A stretch of DNA of 15,778 nt from Mariprofundaceae bacterium (GCA_030950835.1 JAUZQU010000022.1:1-15778); one strand, 5' to 3'. Shown: positions 1 through 7,988, counted from the stretch's first letter. Numbers and translations: made by a program. The notes: a model not told the origin generated them from the letters alone.

Positions 1-818
1 TTACATTCCCGCTGTGCTGTCACAGCCACAATGCTACGAAGTCCGCACCAGTGAGGGTGACGCTGTTTAAGCCATTCAATGTCACTTGAAGCGCGGACAG
101 TGCGCTGCTCAATACGACCATGACCACCATCAACACTTTTGGAGTCCACAGGTGGAGAAGTTTGTTCCGACTCAAAGAAACACCTTACATCATCATGCAA
201 CGTGCCCTGATTTCCTTTCAGGCTCAACATATAATCAGCTTCGGCATCAATAATTTCTTTAGCAACTTTGGTTTGGCAGCCCATGGCATCCAAAGTGATT
301 ACGGAGCCTGTAATATCCAATTGCTTCAATAGCTTTGGTATTGCAGTGATTTCATTGGACTTTTCATCTACACGCTGCTGACCCAGCACCAACTGGTTGC
401 AAGATGACCATGCGCTTACCATATATATCGCTGCTTTGTCGGAACTTGCATCTAAGCTGCGACGCAAGCATTTGCCATCAATACTGATGATGTCGAGTTC
501 ACTTATCTTGCGCAAATCATCCACCCAACGGCTGAAACAATTGCAGAACTCTTCGGTATCAATCAATGAAAATACCTTACCGAATGTATCATGGGAGGGA
601 ATTCCATTTTTTAATGACAGTAACTTTGTAAACCATGCTTCTTTTGCTTTGCCAAACGTCTCTATGGCAACCCAGCTATCTGCACCACAGAGGGATGCAC
701 AAAGCGTGATAAAAAAGATGTCTTTGAGCTCATGTCGTTTTCGCCGATCAATGCGAGGATCTTCAATAGATGAGAAATGTGAGATGATGGAAGTGGTTGG
801 AATAGCAGTCTTTTTCAT
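1..818 (-). CDS. ISAs1-family (H-repeat type) DDE transposase, 3' end cut by window edge
   Basis: I translated the minus strand by hand from the ATG at 818 and found 272 uninterrupted codons running off the left edge, so this is an open, partial gene. The N-terminal part has the DDE_Tnp_1-associated pattern of ISAs1/H-repeat transposases: DPRIDRRKRH near residue 20, LCGADSW near 45 and PSHDTFGKVF near 90. Two catalytic aspartates are visible, D114 in IDGKCLRRS and D177 in TLDAMGCQ, followed by LSLKGNQ and a GHGRIEQR motif. The third acidic catalytic residue should lie in the missing C-terminal part. The enzyme would move its own insertion sequence by cut-and-paste transposition. No frameshift or stop is seen, so the copy may be active. 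It lies downstream of prs in the same orientation. The family call is firm; completeness is unknown. Confidence 0.9.
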   Translation of the reverse strand, partial: MKKTAIPTTSIISHFSSIEDPRIDRRKRHELKDIFFITLCASLCGADSWVAIETFGKAKEAWFTKLLSLKNGIPSHDTFGKVFSLIDTEEFCNCFSRWVDDLRKISELDIISIDGKCLRRSLDASSDKAAIYMVSAWSSCNQLVLGQQRVDEKSNEITAIPKLLKQLDITGSVITLDAMGCQTKVAKEIIDAEADYMLSLKGNQGTLHDDVRCFFESEQTSPPVDSKSVDGGHGRIEQRTVRASSDIEWLKQRHPHWCGLRSIVAVTAQREC

Positions 819-980
819 GCTGTTACACTACCATAACATGACTCATAAGACACTGTTTCACAAAGAAAGATAGCATATTATTAATGCGTATTTTCGATTG
901 GAAACATGCTCTGTTTGGTTAACCTAATTTAAACTTAAATTATCAAAATAGTCATTTTTACAACCAATGACTGATTATAA

Positions 981-999
981 TTTTAATGCGATTGCCCTG
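981..999 (-). repeat. Candidate terminal inverted repeat of the ISAs1-type element
   Basis: Read on the minus strand this is CAGGGCAATCGCATTAAAA. It resembles ISAs1-type termini and lies at the expected side of the transposase gene. Only one end is visible, so it cannot be confirmed by pairing. Confidence 0.35.
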
Positions 1000-1004
1000 C
1001 TTGT

Positions 1005-1958
1005 TTATCCGTACAAGCTGCTAATGGATCGCCCATCATAAATACGCAAGATTGCTTCGCCCATCAAAGACGCGATGGAGATAATGCGCACTTTACCTGT
1101 ATCTAAAACGGCTTGAGGCTGAGCGATACTATCCGTAATCACCAGCTCATAAATCCCTGATGCGCGGATACGTTCTACTGCTGGCCCAGACAACACACCA
1201 TGCGTAGCATAAGCGGTCACTTTGGTTGCACCGCGCTCCAACAAAGCTTCTACAGCATTACACAAAGTACCTGCTGTATCTACAATATCATCAATAAGAA
1301 TACAGTGTTTGCCTTCAATATCACCAATGATGTTCATCACCTTTGCCACATTGGGCGCAGGTCTACGTTTGTCCACAATGGCAATATCTACATGCAGCTT
1401 CTTCGCCAAAGCACGCGCGCGCACCACACCACCTACATCAGGTGAAACAACAACCACATCATCCATGTTCGCCTGTTTACTTTCAATATCTTTGGAGAAC
1501 AAAGGTGCGGCAAAAATATTATCTACAGGTATATTAAAGAAGCCTTGAATCTGCGTGGCATGTAAGTCCATGGTCAAGATACGCGTTGCCCCTGCTGTGG
1601 TCAGCATATCTGCGACTAACTTCGCAGAAATCGGTGTGCGTCCTGCACTTTTCCTATCTTGACGTGCATAACCAAAATAAGGCATCACGGCACAAATTTG
1701 TCGTGCAGAAGCGCGTTTTGCCGCATCAATGGCAATCAACAGCTCCATCAAATTATCATTAGCAGGTGCAGATGTACTCTGCATAAAGAACAAGTCTAAA
1801 CCACGAATGGTCTCTTGATATTGCAAGAAAATCTCACCATCAGAAAAACTTTGCATATGCATTTCGCCCAAAGGCATATCTAAATGTTCACAAACTTCTT
1901 GGGTGAGTTCAGGGTTGGATGTGCCTGAAAATAAACGAAATTTCTTAATATTGCCCAT
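1005..1958 (-). CDS. prs: Ribose-phosphate pyrophosphokinase (PRPP synthetase)
   Basis: This cytoplasmic enzyme makes PRPP from ribose 5-phosphate and ATP, feeding purine, pyrimidine, histidine, tryptophan and NAD synthesis. The protein has 317 residues, close to the 315 of E. coli Prs. It shows PYFGYARQDRK (93-103), the TMDLHA segment with the ATP-site His133, K198/R199 in VDKRRP, and the PRPP-binding loop LIDDIVDTAGTL (221-232). The start is supported by GGAGG at 1970-1974, 11 nt before the ATG. It is the last gene of the operon M67 - TPR - lolB - ispE - tRNA-Gln - prs and lies 42 nt after the tRNA. The stop is TAA at 1005-1007, and no terminator follows before the putative IS end, suggesting that the natural 3' region was displaced. 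Confidence 0.97.
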   Translation of the reverse strand: MGNIKKFRLFSGTSNPELTQEVCEHLDMPLGEMHMQSFSDGEIFLQYQETIRGLDLFFMQSTSAPANDNLMELLIAIDAAKRASARQICAVMPYFGYARQDRKSAGRTPISAKLVADMLTTAGATRILTMDLHATQIQGFFNIPVDNIFAAPLFSKDIESKQANMDDVVVVSPDVGGVVRARALAKKLHVDIAIVDKRRPAPNVAKVMNIIGDIEGKHCILIDDIVDTAGTLCNAVEALLERGATKVTAYATHGVLSGPAVERIRASGIYELVITDSIAQPQAVLDTGKVRIISIASLMGEAILRIYDGRSISSLYG

Positions 1959-2000
1959 GGGTAAGCAATCCTCCGCCTCTATGACACGAAAATAATAAAC

Positions 2001-2075
2001 TGGCTGGGGCGGCAGGATTCGAACCTGCGCATGACGGGATCAAAACCCGCTGCCTTACCGCTTGGCTACGCCCCA
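2001..2075 (-). tRNA. tRNA-Gln (anticodon TTG)
   Basis: The minus strand folds into a full 75-nt cloverleaf beginning TGGGGCG and ending CGCCCCAGCCA, with the CCA tail encoded. The anticodon stem GCGGG/CCCGT encloses loop TTTTGAT, whose middle triplet TTG reads CAA glutamine codons. The T arm contains GGTTCGAATCC. It strongly resembles E. coli tRNA-Gln, including the unusual 5' T. The 5' end is 3 nt from the ispE stop and the 3' end 42 nt from the prs start, so it is probably cut out of the operon mRNA by RNase P and 3' processing enzymes. Confidence 0.97.
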
Positions 2076-2078
2076 AAA

Positions 2079-2954
2079 TTATACCTTTGTTTGCCATGGA
2101 TGCTTGGGTAAAAAATGCCCAATATGCGTCCATGAAGCAAGCTTTTGCTGTTGCAACTCATCTGCCAAAGCAACTGCTTGTTCTGATGTCTGGCATACTG
2201 CAACACATGCAGAACCGCTACCACTCATCCAAACATGTTCGACCTTATCACGCATAGCCGACAACAAACTTGCCAACGGTGCGCATAAAGCAGTAGCACT
2301 TTGCTCGAGACTATTCAAACCAATCTCAAGCGCATCACCACCCGAACGGGCGCGGACTTTAGCCACTACTTTTTCGTCCGTCAACGCATAAAAAACATGG
2401 GCATCAAAATGTTCGAAGGCAGCGGCAGTAGACACCCCCTCTCCAGGCCATGCCAACACCACTTTTCCATCAGGAATAGGCTGCCCATAAGGCAGTAGTT
2501 TCTCCCCAATACCCGTGGCAAGACTGGCTTGTTGAAACAAAAAACAAGGGATGTCTGCCCCATAAGGTGCGGCAAAAGCGATAAGCGCTTGGCTGCTAGC
2601 ATCAATCCCCCAAAGCTGATTGGCGACCATCAGTGCTGTTGCCGCATCGGAAGAACCTCCCCCCAAACCTGCCTGTGATGGCAAATTTTTTTCAATGAAC
2701 ACCGATAAACCTTGTCGCACACCATGCAAAGCACGAAAAGCAGCCAACACTTGATATACCAAGTTCTTCTTGCCCGTTAACGCAGCTTCACTGCAGCCCA
2801 CGATCAAGTCATCCGCCTCAACAATGTGCAACACATCCCACACGTCCACATAAACAAAGCTGGTATCCAAGGCATGATAACCATTTTCCAACACATCCGT
2901 AATGCGCAAATGTAAGTTCACCTTCGCAGGGGCAAGGTAGGTGTCAGCTTTCAT
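2079..2954 (-). CDS. ispE: 4-diphosphocytidyl-2-C-methyl-D-erythritol kinase
   Basis: This is a GHMP-family kinase of the MEP pathway, phosphorylating CDP-methylerythritol at the 2-position on the way to IPP and DMAPP. It has 291 residues, near the usual 280-290. The N-terminus has APAKVNLHLRI with catalytic Lys11. The glycine-rich ATP loop PSQAGLGGGSSDAATAL spans 92-108, and YGADIPCFLFQ carries Asp134, matching the catalytic Asp of E. coli IspE. The C-terminal GHMP motif MSGSGSACVAV is present. The gene overlaps the end of lolB by 11 nt, implying translational coupling, and its stop is 3 nt from tRNA-Gln. The order lolB-ispE-prs is conserved in gammaproteobacteria. Confidence 0.97.
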   Translation of the reverse strand: MKADTYLAPAKVNLHLRITDVLENGYHALDTSFVYVDVWDVLHIVEADDLIVGCSEAALTGKKNLVYQVLAAFRALHGVRQGLSVFIEKNLPSQAGLGGGSSDAATALMVANQLWGIDASSQALIAFAAPYGADIPCFLFQQASLATGIGEKLLPYGQPIPDGKVVLAWPGEGVSTAAAFEHFDAHVFYALTDEKVVAKVRARSGGDALEIGLNSLEQSATALCAPLASLLSAMRDKVEHVWMSGSGSACVAVCQTSEQAVALADELQQQKLASWTHIGHFLPKHPWQTKV

Positions 2955-3465
2955 GATTCACCGCCGCAAAGACAACCACCAAACGTTTGCCATACCTCAT
3001 ATCTGTAATCTCCAGCCTATCCCACGTTTGCGACCAGCGAATCTTCAGCCGCACATCCTCAGACCACAACCCTTGCCAAGTCCGCTGTCCCTTAGTCTGC
3101 ATAGCTTCTGGGTAATCACCTGAAAGAATACGCGCCAACGCCCAAGGTGGCAACAGCATGCCCATATCCAACAGCTGAGCCTGCGACAACGCGCGCCACA
3201 CAGGTTCCTCTCGATTATCACGCCACAACATGGTGCCATCCAACCACGACACATCAACAATGCGCCCTGTAGCGGCATGGGTTAAGCGCATCCCACCTTG
3301 TTGCCTATCACCTTGCCAATCCACTTCCATTTGAAAACGATGTGCCTGACTCATCACCAGCAAACGCCCTGAAAAACTACTGATGGGTTTAAACACAATA
3401 GCCTCATCATGTTTCACACAACCTGCTGCTAGCAATAACAGCAGCATGAACAATACACCGCGCAT
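2944..3465 (-). CDS. lolB: Outer-membrane lipoprotein localisation protein LolB
   Basis: LolB is an outer-membrane lipoprotein that receives lipoproteins from periplasmic LolA and inserts them into the outer membrane. The protein begins with a short signal and a lipobox LAAGC (Cys16), followed by FSGRLLV and a hydrophobic-strand pattern with QMEVDWQGD, as in LolB. It is about 173 residues against 207 for E. coli LolB, and sequence conservation is modest; the position next to ispE is the strongest support. I chose ATG 3465 because AGG precedes it by 5 nt; an in-frame GTG at 3471, directly abutting the TPR stop, would add two residues. It overlaps ispE by 11 nt. Low similarity of the C-terminal half leaves some doubt about exact function. 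Confidence 0.85.
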   Translation of the reverse strand: MRGVLFMLLLLLAAGCVKHDEAIVFKPISSFSGRLLVMSQAHRFQMEVDWQGDRQQGGMRLTHAATGRIVDVSWLDGTMLWRDNREEPVWRALSQAQLLDMGMLLPPWALARILSGDYPEAMQTKGQRTWQGLWSEDVRLKIRWSQTWDRLEITDMRYGKRLVVVFAAVNHES

Positions 3466-3471
3466 CACCAC

Positions 3472-5229
3472 CTATAACAAGCCATGTTGAATTTTCAATT
3501 GAATCCGCTTGGCAGCTTCATGTTCTAAGTCCACCGCCTTTTGCCACGCCATTCTAGCTCGTTCAGCAGCACCCTGTCGCCAAAGCATATCACCCAAATG
3601 ATCTTGCATGATGGCATCATCAGCAATCAAGGCTACTGCTTGTTGCTGCGTATGCACGGCTTCATCATATTGCTGCTGTTTAAAATAAACCCAGGCCAAA
3701 GAGTCTAAATAATAACCATCTTGTGGTTTTAACTTAAGCGCCTTCTCCGCCATGCTTTGGGCTTCAAGCAAACGTTGCCCCCGCTCAGCCAAGCTATACG
3801 CATAAAAATTCAGCGCTTCACTATCATCTGGCTTTTGCTGCAGCAAACGGTCTAAGGCCGCATCAAATTCAGCAAAACGTTGCAGCGCATCCAAAGCAAT
3901 CGATCGATTGAATAACAGCAATGCTGAAAACTCTAACTTCAAGGATTTTTCTGTGTTTTTCAGCAACTGATCATAATCTTTCGTCATCAGATAAACATTG
4001 GACAACATTTCAGCCACACGAATTTCTTGAGCAAACAGTGTTTGCAGTTGTAGCAAACGTGTTTCAGCTGCATCCCATTGTTGTTGTGTCAAATCAATGC
4101 TCGCCAAACGCAATTGCGCATCCACATAATAACGGTGTTGCGATTGAAGCTGCCTATAATGCGGCACCGCTTGCTGCCATTGATGGTTCGCCTCTAAACT
4201 CGCCGCCCAGTAAAAGTATACCTCTGCCAAAACCTCCGAAACAGCTTGATCTGATGTTGGGCTCAACATCAACACCGCCTGTGCAAATGCTTGTGCAGCT
4301 TGTGGGTATTGATTCAGTTCATAGTGTACCTTACCCATAGATACATACACCTGCGCGTCACCTTTATGTTGTAACAGCAAGCTTTGATACACGGCAATGG
4401 ACTTTTCAAAACGATCCTGACGCACATACAAACCAGCCAAACTATAATAACTTTGTAGTGCTATCTTGGGATAAGTTTGGATAAACTTCTGCAACAGTCG
4501 CTCAGCCTTTTTACCCTGCTTCTGCTGCTCCGCCAAGGCGCTGCGTTGCAACACCACACTTTCCTCTCGTGGATATTTTTTCTGCAACATAAGCAAAATC
4601 TTATCGGCTTTTTTGAAGCGTTGCTGCTTCAAATAAAGTTGCACTTGTACCCGTCGCAAAGACAAGCTTTCTTTGAGCTGCAACCCCTGCTGAATAAGTT
4701 TATGCGCCTGTTTCAAGTCATCTTGTTGTATATACATACGAATCAGCAACTGTCTGACTTGCATATCACGTTCATCTTGCAGCAATAGTGGCTTCAGCAC
4801 TGCTGCTGCTTGTATTGCCTCCCCGTTCATCAACAAGGTTCGCGCATACAACACATCTATTTCCGCTTTTTCTGCGGCGGTAAAAGCAGCCACAACCGCC
4901 GTGGGTATGTCTTCTAATAATTTCTGGGCAAATATAAGCTGTTGTTCTCGTTTGCTTTCCAACAACAAATCAACCAATTCTACACGAGGAATCATGGCTG
5001 TGGGCTCTTTTTTAAGCAAAGCTTGTAAGAACCGAATCGCCAACGCGGGTTGCCCTTCCGCTAACCCCCTTTGCGCTGCTAAATACAAAAATTGCGTATC
5101 CATACGGGCAAGCGAAACTGGTGCTGCGGCTGCTTTTACAGCGGCTGCACCTGTATGTTTGGATGTCGGTGCTGTGGCACATCCAGATAGCACTACAGCA
5201 AGACTTAAGAAGGTCAGTAGATATTTCAT
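3472..5229 (-). CDS. TPR-repeat lipoprotein
   Basis: A 585-residue protein with a clear lipoprotein signal, MKYLLTFLSLAVVLSGC, lipidated at Cys17 and probably exported to the periplasmic side of a membrane. The rest is almost wholly helical tetratricopeptide repeats, with TPR-like units such as LAGLYVRQDRFEKSIAVY, MGKVHYELNQYPQAAQAF, LNFYAYSLAERG, DSLAWVYFKQQQYDEAV and LGDMLWRQGAAERARMAW. Such proteins act as docking scaffolds; a specific partner cannot be read from the sequence. Its position directly upstream of lolB matches a TPR gene at the Pseudomonas lolB-ispE-prs locus. The ATG overlaps the upstream protease stop by 4 nt (ATGA, 5226-5229), so the two are probably translationally coupled. 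The stop at 3472 abuts lolB. Confidence 0.92.
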   Translation of the reverse strand: MKYLLTFLSLAVVLSGCATAPTSKHTGAAAVKAAAAPVSLARMDTQFLYLAAQRGLAEGQPALAIRFLQALLKKEPTAMIPRVELVDLLLESKREQQLIFAQKLLEDIPTAVVAAFTAAEKAEIDVLYARTLLMNGEAIQAAAVLKPLLLQDERDMQVRQLLIRMYIQQDDLKQAHKLIQQGLQLKESLSLRRVQVQLYLKQQRFKKADKILLMLQKKYPREESVVLQRSALAEQQKQGKKAERLLQKFIQTYPKIALQSYYSLAGLYVRQDRFEKSIAVYQSLLLQHKGDAQVYVSMGKVHYELNQYPQAAQAFAQAVLMLSPTSDQAVSEVLAEVYFYWAASLEANHQWQQAVPHYRQLQSQHRYYVDAQLRLASIDLTQQQWDAAETRLLQLQTLFAQEIRVAEMLSNVYLMTKDYDQLLKNTEKSLKLEFSALLLFNRSIALDALQRFAEFDAALDRLLQQKPDDSEALNFYAYSLAERGQRLLEAQSMAEKALKLKPQDGYYLDSLAWVYFKQQQYDEAVHTQQQAVALIADDAIMQDHLGDMLWRQGAAERARMAWQKAVDLEHEAAKRIQLKIQHGLL

Positions 5230-5756
5230 GGGGTCATGGTGCCTCGTTCCACACTGTGAGGCAACTTCTGAAACTTGCCACCTGCTGCTGCATCATCTGT
5301 AGTCACCCAGCACAACACCTCTGCCACTTTACCATCGCATACGCTCACAATGGGGTAAACAAAACCTTCCCAAGCACTGTTTAAATCCGTAGGTGATGGT
5401 TTGGCAGGGCAATCAGGATGCGAGTGAAACACCCCAATAATCTCCACCTCACTAGCCCGCAACTCCGAATCAATTTTCTGATAACCCGCAGGGTCAAGTT
5501 GAAATCTATCTGCAGCACGCTCTTCATTTAAATTGGCAACTTGCCGCACTTCTGTCACCAACCATCCCTCTGCCCCAGTTGTTCCCACCAGCAAACCACA
5601 GATTTCATCAGGATAACCTTGTGCTGCAATATGCTGCATATCCGACCAAGCCTTATCGGCAAAACGGCAAGACAATGCACTGTCACCACGCTCCAATACA
5701 GCCAAATATGCCGCACTACGAAAACGTTCGGGTTCATATATTGTTGCATCTACCAT
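5226..5756 (-). CDS. M67 family (JAMM/MPN+) metallopeptidase
   Basis: A 176-residue protein carrying the complete JAMM zinc-protease motif: Glu51 in PDEICGLLVG, then His111-Ser-His113-Pro with Ser121 and Asp124 in SPTDLNSA. Bacterial M67 proteins remove or process C-terminal tails of ubiquitin-like sulfur carriers such as ThiS/MoaD relatives, or act on cysteine-linked adducts; the substrate here is unknown. No ThiS, MoaD or E1-like gene is in the window. About 30 residues precede the usual domain start (LSCRFADKAW), and the ATG is backed by GAGG 4 nt upstream (5761-5764), so this N-terminal extension looks real. It is the first gene of the lolB-ispE-prs operon and overlaps the TPR gene by 4 nt. 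I saw no convincing promoter in the 61 bp to the divergent gene. Confidence 0.9.
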   Translation of the reverse strand: MVDATIYEPERFRSAAYLAVLERGDSALSCRFADKAWSDMQHIAAQGYPDEICGLLVGTTGAEGWLVTEVRQVANLNEERAADRFQLDPAGYQKIDSELRASEVEIIGVFHSHPDCPAKPSPTDLNSAWEGFVYPIVSVCDGKVAEVLCWVTTDDAAAGGKFQKLPHSVERGTMTP

Positions 5757-5817
5757 ATTTCCTCACCTTGATCATATCGTTTCCTGCGCTTTCTGCCGTA
5801 AAAAGCATCAAAAAGCT

Positions 5818-7905
5818 ATGTTCCACCGCTTTTTTTACAATCTTGCTCTTTGCTTTACCCTTATCTATGCTGGTATACAGGCTGAAGTTAGGCATTCTAA
5901 CCATAGCCGTAACCCAAAAAAATCAGGAGTCACACATGACTTACTCATCAGTATCGGCTTGTCGCTCACAGGCTGTGGTGGTGGTGATTCTGCAAGCACC
6001 GCTTCGGCAAACAACAATGCCGCCGCTGCTACTACCGTTGCACTCACTGGCGTAGTGGTCACAGGCACCAACTCTGGCGGTGTCGCTGTTGGTGCGCTTA
6101 AAGCTGCCTCAACCATCCATGGCGTTCTCCCCAATGCTATCATTATTGCAGTGGATAAGTTTGGAAATACCATCACAAGCTCAGCCGATCAAACAGGCAC
6201 ATTCACCCTTACATTAGAAGAAAACGTGGGTTACGGTATTATTTTCTTAGACTCTAGAACATTAGCCGTAATCGGTTCTTTGGTACAAGCTAGCAATCAA
6301 ACCAAAGCTGGCTCTGTCTCTTTATCGGGCGATGGTGATTTAGGCAATATTGTAATTAACCCTGCTACAGGTAAAGCGGTGTCTGAAAATGAGGTCAACG
6401 GCACCTTGAAAAGTGCAGTAGTCGCCCAAGCACCTGCTGGTTTAGATAGTAATGGTGATGGAAAAATTGACCAAAATGAAATCTCCGCTGCCCAAACCGC
6501 CTCACTTACCAATGGCACATCTTTAAAACACCTTACTACCGCCGACTTTTTTTCTAACCCCAATACTTGGTGGTCTGCAAGCAACACATGGTCTGACCCT
6601 AGCTTTGGTTCGGGCACCCAAATGTCCTTAGGTGTTGCTAATATACAAGCTAAAACCACAGGGCCTAACCAAGGCTTGGTCGATGCGATCAAATCATCGG
6701 ATGTAACATATTACCAGTCTTATACAGACACGAATAATGCTACCACTACTGGTTATTTTCTCGTAAATACGGTAGGGAACTATGCTGATTACACATCCAA
6801 TACATTTGTGGCTCCGCCTGCAACCTTCGACTTCTTTACCGGACCTTGGACCTGGGCAGCTTTAGACTATGCCGATACAACAACCGATTATATTTGGAGC
6901 AAAGACCTTGGTGACCCCAATGCAACATGGAGTAAAAATGTCCCTCTAAATATCGTGTTTGGCAAAACGTACAGCGAAAGTTTCACAGAGAGCGACGGCA
7001 CCCAATCACAAACATTTGTCGTCAAACTTGCTCAAGAGAATGGCAACAACTATATTTTCACCGATGTCAGCGGAGTTAAACACATCGTGATCATAGTAGA
7101 TGTCATCTGGTCTTGGACACCTTCTGCGACTTGTATTGGCTGCACGGCAGATCAAGGCACAGAAGCTTTTTACATCATCAGTGGTTTTGGTGGTGCCGAC
7201 TTTACAGCTCGTGATAGTGCTGGAAGCTTGATAACACCCAGCACAGCCATTGCCACGCAAACTTTTGGTTACATTAACAAAGATGCAGCGGGCAACTTTG
7301 TTTCTGCTAGCAATGAAAACCCACTGTTGGCAGCACTTCCAAAGCTGATCGATACTGAGCGCGATCAAATGCTGGCTTATGTTTGGGATAATCGTGATGT
7401 GGTTGGCATTATGCCCGCCATCAGCAGCGTGGGCGCGGGCAACTTCCAAGCTTATATGTACCCTGTCTATGATACTTATGGTCAAGCAGTCAGTCCATCT
7501 TCTTGGGATCCTGCAACATATTTGAGCAACACCCTCACTGCAGGCGCAAACCAACTATTTGCTTTGGCAGTCAACTATGCAACGCCCAATGCTGTAGACA
7601 GCTATAGTATGGTGGTGGAATGGAGGACTTCTGATAGTACAGGGTCAACTGTTGCCATCGCTGGGTTAACACCCTTCACAGCCGTTGCCGCAGCAAATAA
7701 TAAAGTTGAGTCAATTTTAAATCTAAATGTCACATTGACAACACCCACCATTGCTCAGATCGGTACAAGCAATAGCTATACCTATTTTGACCCTGCCCTT
7801 GGTAACAATGTTTCCGAAGGCTGGGCACAACTTTGGGTAGTCATGAAAGATGCTAATGGTAATATCGCCGAAGAACGTGCTTTGGATTATTATACCATTC
7901 GCTAA
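5818..7905 (+). CDS. Large secreted or surface lipoprotein-like protein of unknown function, start uncertain
   Basis: I do not recognise the family. The longest reading frame gives 695 residues. Residues 41-53 read as a lipoprotein signal ending SLTGC (Cys53) followed by GGGD and a low-complexity Ser/Ala/Asn linker, so the mature protein probably begins at Cys53 and is surface or periplasmic. Residues near 75-160 look like a carboxypeptidase-regulatory or Ig-like beta fold, and an EF-hand-type calcium loop DSNGDGKIDQNE spans 210-221 with acidic or Asn ligands at 210, 212, 214 and 221. The remainder is rich in Thr, Trp and aromatic beta-type sequence with one CIGC pair. The ATG at 5818 has no good ribosome-binding site. 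A strong AGGAG and ATG at 5925-5938 are one base out of frame with the lipobox, so the true start is unresolved or the gene is frameshifted. It ends just before a strong terminator. Confidence 0.75.
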   Translation: MFHRFFYNLALCFTLIYAGIQAEVRHSNHSRNPKKSGVTHDLLISIGLSLTGCGGGDSASTASANNNAAAATTVALTGVVVTGTNSGGVAVGALKAASTIHGVLPNAIIIAVDKFGNTITSSADQTGTFTLTLEENVGYGIIFLDSRTLAVIGSLVQASNQTKAGSVSLSGDGDLGNIVINPATGKAVSENEVNGTLKSAVVAQAPAGLDSNGDGKIDQNEISAAQTASLTNGTSLKHLTTADFFSNPNTWWSASNTWSDPSFGSGTQMSLGVANIQAKTTGPNQGLVDAIKSSDVTYYQSYTDTNNATTTGYFLVNTVGNYADYTSNTFVAPPATFDFFTGPWTWAALDYADTTTDYIWSKDLGDPNATWSKNVPLNIVFGKTYSESFTESDGTQSQTFVVKLAQENGNNYIFTDVSGVKHIVIIVDVIWSWTPSATCIGCTADQGTEAFYIISGFGGADFTARDSAGSLITPSTAIATQTFGYINKDAAGNFVSASNENPLLAALPKLIDTERDQMLAYVWDNRDVVGIMPAISSVGAGNFQAYMYPVYDTYGQAVSPSSWDPATYLSNTLTAGANQLFALAVNYATPNAVDSYSMVVEWRTSDSTGSTVAIAGLTPFTAVAAANNKVESILNLNVTLTTPTIAQIGTSNSYTYFDPALGNNVSEGWAQLWVVMKDANGNIAEERALDYYTIR
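5925..5938 (+). promoter_or_regulatory. Strong ribosome-binding site and ATG, out of frame with downstream lipobox
   Basis: AGGAG at 5925-5929 is followed after 6 nt by ATG at 5936, an ideal initiation site. The ATG frame reads MTYSSVSACRSQ and stops at 6055. The frame one base away reads LLISIGLSLTGC straight after, exactly what a lipoprotein start should give. Adding one base (or four) between 5938 and 5941 would join them. Confidence 0.6.
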
Positions 7906-7930
7906 GCACAGAAAAACATCTACATCATCC

Positions 7931-7961
7931 AATGGAGCCCCTGAAAAGGCTCCATTTTTTT
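7931..7961 (+). terminator. Rho-independent terminator of the lipoprotein-like gene
   Basis: A perfect 9-bp stem, AATGGAGCC (7931-7939) with GGCTCCATT (7948-7956), encloses an 8-nt loop, and seven T residues run from 7955 to 7961. It lies 26 nt after the stop at 7905 and separates the two plus-strand genes. Confidence 0.92.
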
Positions 7962-7988
7962 GTGTTCCTTATATTTATCAACTACAGT
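7960..7988 (+). promoter_or_regulatory. Candidate sigma70-type promoter for the outer-membrane protein gene
   Basis: TTGTGT (7960-7965) and TACAGT (7983-7988) are separated by 17 nt, directly after the terminator and about 28 nt before the next start codon. Matches to consensus are partial, so this is only a candidate, but the gene needs its own promoter after such a strong terminator. Confidence 0.3.

Larger units (their letters stand above)
1..999 (-). mobile_element. ISAs1-family insertion sequence, one end only
   Basis: The element contains the transposase ending at 818 and about 180 bp of AT-rich non-coding sequence upstream of its ATG. I place its outer end near 999 because the minus strand there begins CAGGGCAATCGCATTAA, which resembles the CAGGGC-type ends I associate with ISAs1/H-repeat elements. 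The matching end and any target duplication lie outside the window, so the boundary is a proposal. Non-coding 819-980 also holds a short AT-rich inverted repeat (926-932 with 935-941) and otherwise shows nothing recognisable. If the boundary is right, the element starts only about 5 bp beyond the prs stop codon. Confidence 0.6.

Noticed and set aside
120..873. Two plus-strand ORFs over the transposase
   Set aside because: They have no recognisable motifs and lie antisense to an unbroken transposase frame with two catalytic aspartates.
1945..2133. Minus-strand 62-codon ORF covering tRNA-Gln
   Set aside because: It runs straight through a perfect tRNA gene and the start of prs; the tRNA explains the sequence.
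7006..7554. Long antisense ORF of 182 codons within the lipoprotein-like gene
   Set aside because: Cysteine- and isoleucine-rich sequence without motif or ribosome-binding site; a shadow of the plus-strand frame.
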